This document shows positions 13,216 through 23,860 of a stretch of DNA of 64,000 bases, piece by piece. Position numbers and translations under genes: made by a program. The stretch comes from Istiophorus platypterus. Its lineage: Eukaryota; Chordata; Actinopteri; Istiophoriformes; Istiophoridae. How positions within the stretch are numbered: position 1 is the first letter of the stretch; the number at the start of each line of letters is the position of its first letter. The notes beneath the pieces were generated by a model. The model was not told where the DNA came from. It ran no database searches and saw nothing but the letters and a program-made list of their open reading frames with translations. The stretch spans positions 23,224,980 through 23,288,979 of the forward strand of contig CM029124.1 in the NCBI GenBank assembly GCA_016859345.1. Reading direction: 5' to 3'.

Positions 13216-13983
13216 CAGCTATATGGATCTTAACTGGGACCTTAAGTATTTGGATCAAGGGCCTCGTTGAAAAAGATGTTCCATATTCAGTAGGCTACTG
13301 CTGTCATTTCAGTGTGTTAAATAACCTAATATTTCATCAACACTTAGCTAAATAAGGTATCAGGTCAAACTTGGGATTGGCAGATATGTATTGCTAAAGG
13401 ACTGAGATGGAGGCAAAAATTAAATGCAATGAATAACAATAATAATAACTAAGGAAATATCATCAAAAGACATTAAAAATGAATATATATCAATAAATAA
13501 ATAAATAAACAAATGCAATGAAAAAATGAAAAAATGAAAAACTAAAGATAAATAAATATATATTTTTAAAGAAAGAGAGAACAAAAAAAATAAAAAATAG
13601 ATATTAAGATTTACACAAAAATAACTTGGCATAAAAAGAAACACAAATCAGTAAAACTATAATAGAAAAAACAACAGACACACAACGTATTGTTTCCAGA
13701 ATTAGCGCTCATCTTTTCTCCTGCTAAAGACACTGTCCATCCGCACAATATATATAGGTGGGTCCTCAATGAAAAACACAAGGCCTTATCAAAAATACTG
13801 GCTGTAAATCAGACTACAAACAACTTAGGCAATCTAAAATGGCTGCTTTTATAACCTATGTGAAGTTGAAAACAAATGCTAAATAACAAATGTTAACAAC
13901 TGGTATATCACTTCCCCTAGCCAGTGAACAGCCAAGCAAAACCGAGGACGACAAGCTTAGACAAGCTCATTCTCACTCTGTGC

Positions 13984-13991
13984 GCACACAC

Positions 13992-14084
<93 letters not shown>

Positions 14085-14093
14085 ACACACACA
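13984..14093. repeat. (CA)n microsatellite
   Basis: About 110 bp of CA dinucleotides with isolated CG interruptions and an AATA break near the end. The two overlapping His-Thr frames are artefacts. Confidence 0.98.
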
Positions 14094-16738
14094 TCAGTCA
14101 TGTTGAGTCAGTCCAGCCAGCCCGGGGGCGTTGTTGGCCAGGGTTTCCCTCATCGGACACCACTTGGCTGCTCCTGACCCCTGTATACTCGCCATCTGGC
14201 CACTGGCTTGGAGCAACTGTGTGTGTTTGTGTGTGAGGGCATGTCTCTGGCACAGGCCCACTCTGAGTTTATAGCTTTTGACCTGTCTGTTGAGAGGATG
14301 TGTTTGGCTCCTACTTACACATATAAACATTAGAGTTTGTAGCCAAGGGCAAGTTTGGCCTCAGCATGTTTAACAGCCTAACATTCATTGAATTAAAACA
14401 CCTGATGTTCTCAATCTGTCTCAGAGCCAGTTATATCCACTGTCCTCTGGAAATCTGGACCCAACATAGACAGCATGTGGATAGCATCATTTAGGTGAGA
14501 GTACTACACTGAGTGCACTTATGAAAACAAGCATTTGCTGCTCCAAGTACTTAATAATCATCTTCATGATTGGGGCAATTCCTTCACCCAGCTCGGGGTA
14601 TATCTCCATTAGGATGGCTTAAACTAAAAACAAATTGGCATTTTCTGATTTTTTGTCTTTCATTTACACCAAGAACTAAGATTTCAAAACTTTCTCTAGA
14701 GAAGATAAAATTGAGAATGCTGGGCTTCTGATTTAGTTTTGGGCAAGAAAAATTGAGTTTTGGAAAACAATAAAATATTCTGCAGAAGACAACTTTCTGT
14801 TTCCTCCAAATCTCTGGGATCACTCTCTTTAAATTTCAATATAGACGATCACACAATATAAGTTTTCTCACAGAGGCTGTGTCTGACTCACTCTTCACCC
14901 GGTAACGGCTGTGTTTTTTTATTGTTTCCTGACCAAAAGAGGAAGAATAATTAGAATAGACATCTAAAGTCCTCCATTGAACAAAGCTATCAAGGTTTAA
15001 CTGTCTTAAGTAAGAATGATTAGCTATGAATTCTGGGTATATTATGATTTTTTACAAACTAATGGCCGACCAGGCAACTGTGTCAGACTTCACATTTCTT
15101 TTCACCGCAGCAGAAAATTTTTGCTCTCCAGGAGACTTCAAAAGTTACAAGGACATTTTACTGAGAAAATTAAGTGATGAGTGTATCAATCAACAAAAAC
15201 TTTAAATAGCATAAAATCTCAGCAGAGTGCAGACCTGTTGAAGAGGTGAGCTGCTGTTGCCTCTCAATGGGGCTGGCACAGTACTTGTCGTCAGTCAGAC
15301 ACAGGATAGTTTCCTTGAACAAAAGAAAACAACTCACCAGTGTTGGGCACACCACTTACTAACACATATTTGTTTTATTCTCTTAATGTTCCAACTCAGT
15401 ACCTTAGCATGGTTGAATAAAACTGAAAAACCATTTGTGAAATGGCTCAGACCAAAAATATTCAGCTATTGTTTGTAAGCTCCACATTTCATCTCTGGAA
15501 AATCTCATCACACCAGGGATGCAAAGGAAATAAATAAGAGTTTGTTGAGTTCTGATAATGCAAAGGCCATTACTCACTAATGCAGAATAGAAATACAAAA
15601 AATATGTTATAGTCATTGGCCAAAATAAGTTTACTAAGACAGCTGAAAACAGGTCATATCAACTAATAGCAGTGGTACTGTATCACATTGACCACTGACA
15701 GGGTGACGGATAAAGAAATAAAAACAAAGTAGTTAACAAACTTTGGATGTCAGTGAGCATGACGGCCACGGGTTCAGAGAAACACAGAGAGATGGAGGCA
15801 GATTTTGGCATGGACCCCTACCTGGTTGAGAACAGCTGGCACCCTTCCAGTGTGCCACCCTGGCTGTCATCTCTCCTCCCAGTTGTCTTGCCCAGGCTCT
15901 GTGCCCCATTTACACCCACACTGGGGACACAACCAAAAAAGCACATGAAAGAGACAAGAGGAGGACTAGTCACTAATCAGGTCGTCAAGAGATCAAACAA
16001 AGGAGAGGAGGGCCACCTAATGCTGTGAGCCAGTGCCAGGTGGTAACATACTTCCTCCTGTTTCAAGCACTTTGAGATAACCCTCTCAACCTCGGAGAAA
16101 ATAACGCAATTTTAGGAACAATTTTTTAAATTTAGTTTGAAACTCATCTATACAATAGAATGAAATAGAATTTAATCACACCCTGAGGTGCCCATCCCCT
16201 CGGTGTACCACAAAATGAGCCTGCTTTCATGGAAAGTAACAGCTTTTTTTCCACTGCTTTACAAGTCTTAAGACAAATTCTTAAAATTTGCAAAGTAAAA
16301 TGTGAAATAGTGCAAGTTGCTTTCAATTACATTTATGTGGTTAATTCAAAAGGACAGTAACTCTGATACTTCATTGCTGCTTCCCACCCAAGTTTGCTTT
16401 GTTTGCTATGTCTACAGGAGAAGATGAAAAAGCATGTGCCTTGACATTATGGTGTATTAAAAAATTCTGTTTTCATCAGACTTTACTACATTATCTCTTT
16501 TTCAATATATCGACTTTTCTACCACAGTGTAAAACTTTTATTTTGCAATATTTCTTTTCATTCAGCCAAGCACATGAAAATTTGCACACAGAGGCATACC
16601 TAGTAATGGTCTTGTTTATCAGACTGACAGTTTTTGAAGGGAAAAGTAGTGGTATAACAAATTAAAGGTCCAAGGTAAAAAAAAAAAAAAAAAAAACAGT
16701 TTTTAACTGCTTTCAACTCGTGATAATCAGTCTCCGAG
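14094..16738. other. Non-coding, no gene seen
   Basis: 14100-14300 is relatively GC-rich unique sequence. The rest is AT-rich. Open frames of 60-93 codons (for example at 15747-16028) have no family motif and no supporting splice signals. A 20-A run sits at 16677-16696, just before a Tc1-like element. Confidence 0.5.
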
Positions 16739-17405
16739 CACTTTGTTAGGAATATCTGTACACCTACGTATTCATGCAGTTATCCAATTGACCAATCCCA
16801 CAGCAGCAGTACAATACATAAAATCACAAAGTCACCGTTAAGGAGCTTCAGTTCATAATCAAGTTAGACATTGACCAAACTTTAACCGGTGCATGATGGT
16901 TTGCACCAGATAGGCTGATGTGAGTATTTCTGAAACTCTTGAGCTCCTAGGATTTTCATGCACTACAGTTTCTAGATTGCTCAGAATGGAGTGAAGACAA
17001 AAAAAAAAAAACTTCCAGTAATCAGTGGTTCTGCAGATGAAAACACCTTGTTGATGAGAGAGGTCAGAGAATGGTCAGACTGGTTGGAACTGACAGAAAG
17101 AATACAGTAACTCAACCAATCTTTATAACTTGAGTGTGACCAGAAATCTGAGGCTGCAGTGGACGAAGGCTCAACAAAACTTGACAGTTGAAGTCTGGAA
17201 AAACGTAGCTCTCAAGAGTCTCAAGGCCGCAGGTGGTGATGTGATGGTGTGGAGAATGTTTTTGAGAATGCGTTTCAATGCCATAGCCTATCTGAGTATT
17301 GTTGCTGACCATGTGTATCACTTTATGGCCACAATTCACCACCTTCAAATACTACTTCCTGCATAATAATACCGTACAATGATACCCTGTCACAAAACAA
17401 AAGTT
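16739..17405 (+). mobile_element. Tc1-like transposon, internally deleted
   Basis: The left end (CACTTTGTTAGGAATATCTG) and following sequence match the layout of a common fish Tc1-like element whose ends read CACTTTATTAGGAAC. Transposase remnants run on the + strand: LRLQWTKAQQNLTVEVWKNVA at about 17145-17208, then GGDVMVWRMF, then YLSIVADHV with FMATIHHLQ, ending near DNAPCHK-like sequence. The segment normally between WKNVA and GGVMVWG, which holds the WSDESRF motif with the first catalytic Asp, is missing, as is the N-terminal helix-turn-helix. No right terminal repeat is seen, though 17400-17440 may be a diverged remnant. The copy is non-functional. Confidence 0.85.
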
Positions 17406-18735
17406 GCCATTGGCTTAAAAAAGGGGGTTCTAGAGGAGGTTGCCAAGTATGGTAGAGATGGAGGTGTGTTGATTTGTTTTTCGATAGGCAATGCTATTTC
17501 AATTACCTTTTTCAATAATTACTTGCCTAATAGGTGTAATAGTATGTTTTGTAATTCAATCATAAATGTTTGGCTACTGTAGGGTTAATCTGCTGTGGAA
17601 CAATTGATCATAAAACGCCTTGTCTCCTTTCAGGATCTATTTGATATGAAGGAAGCAGTTAATGTTCCTGGGAGTTCAGTTGTGGTCATACAAGTACTGT
17701 TGTCTATTTATTTATGTAACTGTTTATTTTTTTAATTAGTCAGCTCTGCATTGTACAAATTGCTCCACAGGATTATCACTTTCCACTCATAAATAAACAC
17801 ACCTGGACTGCATAACTGGGTTTTATCAGTTTTTGTGCCTTAGCCCCTTAGCCAACCTAAGAGACTGTTTTCCACATTGGATTTTTTTTAATAGAAATCC
17901 TGACTTTACAAAGTACTTTTACAATCAAATGAAAAACAAGTTTATGCCTTGGAAAATCAGGAAAAGAGAATACAAAAGAAAAAAACATGAGTAGAAGAAG
18001 TAAGAGGAACAAAACTGATGAAATAAAATTAACTTAGGACAACAGAAAATTTAATACTGATGAGTTGTGATATTAACATTAACATGTTCTTTTAACCCGC
18101 AAGCAAACTGTGGTCCACCATAACACAAATAATCACCAGATCCCAAAGTTTCCATATATAATATTAACTATCAAACAGTGGGGCAGGAGGAGGTGCAATG
18201 AATTCCCAAAACTAATCTAGCATAATCAGGGCACTGCCCCAGTGTCCTAAGCCCATCTACACACAAATATACACACCAGAACGCTTCTGCCTACCCATAA
18301 CCCCCAGTGTGTGGGTGGTGGTGTTCCCATGACCCACTTAACACATCTGGGTCAGCTGTAATCAACCACCAAATCCCACACACATGCACACACGCCCATC
18401 CAGGTACAATAAGACAAATTAACACACATACAGCGGTTCAGATAAGGCAGGTGGCGTCAGGTTTCTTTTTACACTACTCATGTGAGGAATATCAAACATA
18501 TAAAGAAATGATGGATGATCCACCACTCATTATTGAGAAAAGTAGTAACTCTGTGACACATACAGATGTGGCCAAAAGCGTTGCTTCCACTTAAAGAAGA
18601 ATAACCATAATTCTATCTGTAATATCTTGAAAATGGACAAAGTAGGTGGTATCCACTATTCTCTTCTCCCTTCCCTACTCCATATTTAACAGCACACACG
18701 TGTGACTTTTGTAATGATACAGAAAATAAAAATGG
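17406..18735. other. Non-coding, no gene seen
   Basis: AT-rich sequence, with a more CA-rich part at 18180-18440. No exon, RNA gene or clear repeat family. Confidence 0.5.
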
Positions 18736-19735
18736 CATGGACAAAAATATTGGGACCTTTAACGTAATATTCTGTAGTACACCTTTTTGAGGCAATCAGG
18801 CACTTTCTGTAGACCTTAATAACAATGACTTCTACCCTTCTCAGCTGTTAGGTCCACCTGCTCTTCTCGGACCAACTGCTTCACTTCTCTTGTGTTTGAT
18901 GGGTGCCTGATCTCAGCTGCAAGTTTAAACCCTTTTCATCGACATTTGATTGGATTAAGATCAAGTATCATTGCAGGCCACTTCAGAGCAGTCCACTGTT
19001 TTCTTCTCTTCTTTTAGATGTATGTTTTGGGTCTTTATTCTGTTGGAGGAGCCATGACCTCTGACTGAAACTGAGCTCTCTGTCACTGGGCAGTATCTTT
19101 CACTCCAGAATACCTCAATAATCCTCTGATTTCATTGGCTCCTGATCAGATTCAAGGCACCCCGTGCCAGACGCAGCAAAGAAAACCCATATCATAACTG
19201 AAACTCCTCACTCCTCACTTGTTTCAGCTATCCAAAGGACCTTATCCCAGAACAATTGTGGCTTGTTAACATGCATTTTTGCAAACTCCAGTCAGTTTTT
19301 TATTTTTCCCTTTCAAAAGTAAGGTCTTCCTGGGTCTTCTTCCATCAAGCCCACTTTGATTTAGAAAGCATGTGAGGTTCAACAAGGCACTGTTGAACCT
19401 CAATCTCACAGGTCAACTTGTATCTGTTTTGAAATTTTCCCTGGTTCTTTTTCCACTATTCAAATTGTCCTTTTGTTGAGCCCTCTTGAGGCTGCATCCA
19501 GGAAGGTTGGCTATGCTCCGATGGACCTTAAACTTCTTATTAATATTAGCAGCTGTGGTCACAGGAAAATTAAACTGTTTGGAGATGGTCTTGTAGCCTT
19601 TATGTTAACCATACCAAGCACATATATTCTTATCTCCTCAACAACTCTCTTATTTTCTTTTCAGTCGTTCAGTCTGTTTAAAAAAATTATATTAATGTGC
19701 TTTAATTTCCAACACTTTCCAGGAAGACCACAGCA
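18736..19735 (-). mobile_element. Tc1-like transposon remnant, minus strand
   Basis: The left edge reads ATGGACAAAAATATTGGGACC, the outer end of a family of fish Tc1-like elements. Minus-strand segments then follow the element's gene from C to N terminus: a segment equivalent to the SPDLNPIENLW side near 18950, the GVMVWG/GCLES region near 19140-19170 (GATTCAAGGCACCCCGTGCC), the first catalytic-domain region near 19250, and the HTH/linker region near 19500-19600 (GGAAGGTTGGCTAT, GGAGATGGTCTTGTAGCC). Each is broken by stops and indels. The right terminal inverted repeat is absent. A perfect 12-bp hairpin lies inside. Confidence 0.85.
19373..19402. repeat. Perfect 12-bp inverted repeat, 6-nt loop
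   Basis: Left arm TGAGGTTCAACA (19373-19384), loop AGGCAC, right arm TGTTGAACCTCA (19391-19402). It lies within the decayed Tc1-like element and is not one of its normal terminal repeats. Confidence 0.9.
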
Positions 19736-20248
19736 TTGTTTCAAAGTTGTGTGTGTGTGTGTGTAACAACATTTCAGCCACATCTATACATGCTGTTTGT
19801 GCTATCCACATCTCAACATTGAGAGTTCACCAGCAATTGTTTTGGTTTTTTTTTTGAGTATTTACCCTGGTTGAAATACCATCAGACTTCTAAAGGCCCA
19901 GGCTGTAGCAGGCGCAGAATGCACAGTCCCACTTCACTATATATAAAGAGCACTGTGAGACAAACACCTTGGAGAGCCAAAAGGTTGTCTCGCTAGTTGT
20001 TCCGCTGGATGTAAACTAGTGAGTTTTCTTGGCGCCGTGGTGCCTTTTTGCAGAGGCAGGAAGTGAGAAAAGGGCACATGAAGAGAGTGGTTAGGCTCTT
20101 TAAACGCAGGGGTAGTACCGCCTGTATCGCTTCCAAAAATAAAAATGAAAATATGGGAAAAAAAAGAAAAAAAACTTTTGAAGTGTGTTTGTGTTTGAGG
20201 CGAGGGAGCAAAGGTGTGCTTTTGCGTTTGAGGCAAAAGGCAGGAGAA

Positions 20249-20250
<2 letters not shown>
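19736..20250. other. Non-coding, no gene seen
   Basis: A short GT run at 19748-19764, then unique AT-rich sequence with poly-A tracts near 20160. A 149-codon minus-strand frame (19937-20386) is carried by the neighbouring CA repeat and is not credible as a gene. Confidence 0.5.

Positions 20251-20315
<65 letters not shown>
20251..20315. repeat. (GT)n microsatellite
   Basis: An uninterrupted TG run of about 65 bp. It faces a (CA)n run of similar length 161 bp downstream. Confidence 0.98.
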
Positions 20316-20318
<3 letters not shown>

Positions 20319-20475
20319 GAAGTCCCTCTTGCCAGTTTTAAAAAAAACATCCGTAGCCCAGGTAAATGGCATGCTGTCCTCTGCACATGCCCGGTGGCTT
20401 TCTCTTTCTTTTCACAGGGAAGAGTTCAGAGGGCCAGTTAGCACCATTCACAGCAGACCCTGAGGCTTTACTGAA

Positions 20476-20476
<1 letters not shown>

Positions 20477-20536
<60 letters not shown>
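20477..20536. repeat. (CA)30 microsatellite
   Basis: An uninterrupted CA run of about 60 bp, complementary to the (GT)n tract at 20251-20315. Confidence 0.98.
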
Positions 20537-20539
<3 letters not shown>

Positions 20540-21120
20540 CCTGATATCCGTGCACAAAGATTTCTTTAAGCACACATGAGGCCACAGACGCATTCACACA
20601 TGATCAGCGGTTCTTGTAAATTCATGCAGCAACAGCAGTAGTATATACATACACATACACATGCACACATATGTACACACACAGTTGGCCCATGGCTATG
20701 GTGTTCAAATGGGCGTGATATTGAAATCCAGCAGTGGGGAGAACAGTTGGTTTTGCTGAGGTCCAAAGCAGGTTATTGATCAAGGTTAGTTTGCTGTGAA
20801 AACTCTGCCTGTGGCCAAAGGCCATTCACACCAAAGGTGTGTCAGTGTGTGTGTGTGCAGGTTTGTACGCAAATTTTGTGTACAGACAGGATTGCAGATG
20901 AAAGTGTGGGAACATCTGCAGGTGCATGTGTGTGTTTGAGTGTATTTTTGCGCTTAATGTATTGAAAGTTTATGCAACAGTGATGCTGCGCTGCATGTAA
21001 GAATAACCAATACATTATGGAACACCAAACAGTCAGATGTAGACTGCGTTCACCTACGACAGCCGTGGCTGGAGACATCATGTTTTCATTTTTCAGCTCC
21101 TTATGTCCACCCAATCCCAT
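20537..21120. other. Non-coding, no gene seen
   Basis: Scattered short CA and GT tracts (20640-20690, 20850-20945) and otherwise unique sequence. Open frames are repeat-driven. Confidence 0.5.
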
Positions 21121-21374
21121 TTATTGTGAGCAAGATATCTCAGGAACAAGAAGCAAATGTGAATTTCTTCAAAATTACGCAAATTTGAATTTCTTTAGAT
21201 TTCACACTGATTAAATTTTGGTGGTCAAAAGTCAAAGGCCCTGTTGCCTCACATCTGTCCCTGAAATACCTGGAAGGATCTTCATTACATCTGGCACAAA
21301 TGTCCACTTGGCCTAAAGGATTAACTGATTAGAATGTAGTGGTCAAAGGTCAAGGTCACTGTGACTTAATCAAC
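21121..21374. repeat. Dispersed repeat with nuclear-receptor-like site, copy 1
   Basis: Contains the series AAGATATCTCAGGAACAAG, TGGTGGTCAAAAGTCAAAG, CACAAATGTCCACTTGGCC, AACTGATTAGAATG and GGTCAAAGGTCAAGGTCA. The same words in the same order and orientation recur at 63020-63427, so this is a dispersed repeat. It also resembles a repeat common in other fish genomes (from memory). It ends in AGGTCActgTGACTT at 21353-21367. The phrase pattern occurs about twice inside the copy, suggesting an internal duplication. Confidence 0.8.
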
Positions 21375-22346
21375 TGAAGGAGAAGCTTTTTATACAATAT
21401 AAAGCAGCAGTAGACAGCAAATACTGAAAGAATAACTCATATTACTTTATATGTCAATGCAGACTACTTTACCAATGTTCATATTAACCACAGTTAATGT
21501 TTATTTTGGAAATTTAAATGGTTTAATTACACTTAAGAGTATTATTCCATAAATGCTGTACACTAACTCAAAGTATTTAGTTTGCTCTTGTTGATAAAAT
21601 CACCAAAGCAGCATCAGACTGTTGTTGCACCTATATAGATGTGGTTCTAAGATGTCTATTCTTGGTGCAAAGTTTAAGAGACATTTTCCACTGAGATACC
21701 AACAAATCCCTATGTGCTGCTTCTTTACTTGAATGAACCACTCACCTATTTGTGCCTTTCTTCCCACCTGTACACTGTGTACTCTTTACTAGGAACCAAA
21801 ATACCATACAGCTGGGCAAAGTAATTTTCAAGGTCAGGAAAATACAAAACAGTCAGAACATTGCTTGCGTGGGTCATTGTGCCACCATGAAATGGGGTCC
21901 TAACTCTGCACATCTTTTAGCTTCTTTATAATAAAATTTTTCAAGTGGTTCGCTGGTTGAAAGCTTCTAATATGAAGTGGTAGTAGCAACCAGCAATCCC
22001 TCAGGGCAGAGTGAAAACACACACCATTAAAGCATGGATCACAATTCTATGGCTCAAGTGTGCTTTACCAAGGCATGAGTAAATCACTCAACATAGCAGG
22101 CTCAACGCTTCATCTTTATAATACCCAATCAGTAACTGTAGTTATATGATAAAAAACAAAAGTCAAAAAAGAGAATTGATTTTGATATCTAAGTTGACCA
22201 TTGGGCCAGTTCCCCTGGAACTTTATGAATTTCTTTAGCCCTGAAACCACAGCTCAGCTAGCAAACTATATCCTATATTTGCAAAATCAGCCTCTCTCTG
22301 AAGGTCTAAAATTCAAACTAGTTCTCTCAAGGATAAGAGTGCAAAA

Positions 22347-22352
<6 letters not shown>
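21375..22352. other. Non-coding, no gene seen
   Basis: AT-rich unique sequence without exons or recognisable repeats. Confidence 0.5.
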
Positions 22353-22406
<54 letters not shown>

Positions 22407-22417
22407 ACACACACGCA

Positions 22418-22480
<63 letters not shown>

Positions 22481-22495
22481 GCACTCACATACACA
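22353..22495. repeat. (CA)n microsatellite, interrupted
   Basis: About 140 bp of CA with CTCA and CGCA interruptions near both the middle and the end, giving long His-Thr frames that are artefacts. Confidence 0.98.
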
Positions 22496-22842
22496 ACTAT
22501 GCAGTCCCCTCCATCCCCTCTCTTTCCACCTTCTTCTGTCCGGTCACTGTAATGGATGGTGAATCTGTTGCTTACCCATGCATATAGCTGACAAATTGTC
22601 CCTCTTCTATCACGGCCCTGCTGCTGTGTGATTTGTGAAAGATGGGACACGACAGGATGAGTTGGCATCTCAGACTGAAAAAGGGCACTGTGGATACAGA
22701 CAAAGTAGTCCAAAAAGGTATATTTGAAGAAAATTATATATCTTTGGGCTTACAGGCTTCTGCGTGTGTGAGTGTAAAATATATCTATATTTTTTTTAGG
22801 ATTAGTGAGACATTTCAGGCATGTTTTTAGCAATGACCTTTC

Positions 22843-22884
<42 letters not shown>

Positions 22885-23482
22885 ATGTATATGTATATAC
22901 TGTATATAGTAGTGTAAGAATTTACACAAAAATCTTCCCTGGGATGCACAAGAGCTGCAAGCATGTAGATAGCTAAGGTATGAATTCATTTGACTGGATT
23001 TAGTGTGAGATAGCTTACATAATATACACCAGTCCCCATTTAAAGTGTATTTAATAAACCACATACTATCTACTAGTCCTTACATAAAGTAGTGGCACCA
23101 GCTATCATAATATATCCCTTATTCTTTTCACAAGTTTCCACTGTTATCTCTCACTAGAAGTTTAGTATGTACAACAGCAACCTGGCCCTCTTCTCCCTTT
23201 AATTCTGTTTTTTTAAATTCATGATGTCTATGAGTTCACTCAAAAATTAAAACTCTTAAAAATTACATTGAAGTTTGTATGAGGATATAATAAAATGCAA
23301 GTGTTTTAAACAGCAACCAATTTGTAAGAGCCAATCGCTCAGCCTCCACTAATGCCTGGTAAATAAAAACAATAAACTGCTTTAGGTCATGCACACATCG
23401 ATTTACTGTTTGTTTATAAAATATCATAAGTTGAATGAATTATTTAGAGTTGTATAATTTGGCATTATAAATGTAATTGTTG
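22496..23482. other. Non-coding, with a (TATATG)n tract
   Basis: No exon. The hexanucleotide repeat at 22843-22910 is listed separately. The rest is AT-rich unique sequence. Confidence 0.5.
22843..22910. repeat. (TATATG)n microsatellite
   Basis: About eight copies of a TATATG hexamer, perfect at first and imperfect after 22880. Confidence 0.95.
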
Positions 23483-23860
23483 TTAATTGCATTGTGCTGC
23501 TGCATTGTAGAGTTTATTACACTGAGATTCATCAGTGATCCTTATTGGGGAGTTGTGTATACACTTGTCGTCTTGTCTAGTAACAGGAAAGGTTAAAAGG
23601 TTATTTCTTCTTGTCGCTAGAGTGTCACTCAGTGTCTTTATGACTTTGGCCGTATGTTTAGGGTCATTGTCATGCTGCAATATTGAAGTGAAAATAAAAT
23701 CATTGTTCAAAGAATTACACTACAGTTCCTCTCCTCAGCCCTCAATAGTGTCCTTTCCTTTCAGGCTATGCACAGCCCTAAAAAACCTTCCTGAGAGGTT
23801 AGTGCTGAGGGCAAATAAAAGTCTAGAGGGCACTTGCTACAGAACCCATTGTGCTTGTTA
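23483..23860 (-). mobile_element. Tc1-like transposase fragment, minus strand
   Basis: The minus strand at about 23619-23681 reads QHDNDPKHTAKVIKTL. This is the DNDPKHT block that carries the second catalytic Asp of Tc1-like DD34E transposases. It is followed by SDTLATRRNN, which fits the same family. Upstream on that strand (23681-23860) the reading is disrupted. The NPIENLW block and terminal repeats are absent. This is a short dead fragment. Confidence 0.75.

Larger units (their letters stand above)
9926..13983. other. Non-coding, no gene seen
   Basis: No recognisable exon. Near 10080-10285 a more GC-rich segment ending TGTGCACGCCCCTGC looks like the end of an old interspersed repeat. A CNE-like segment (11390-11680) and a 25-bp tandem duplication are listed separately. 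From 12420 to 13640 the sequence is very A-rich with AAAAAC and AAAT runs. Confidence 0.5.
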
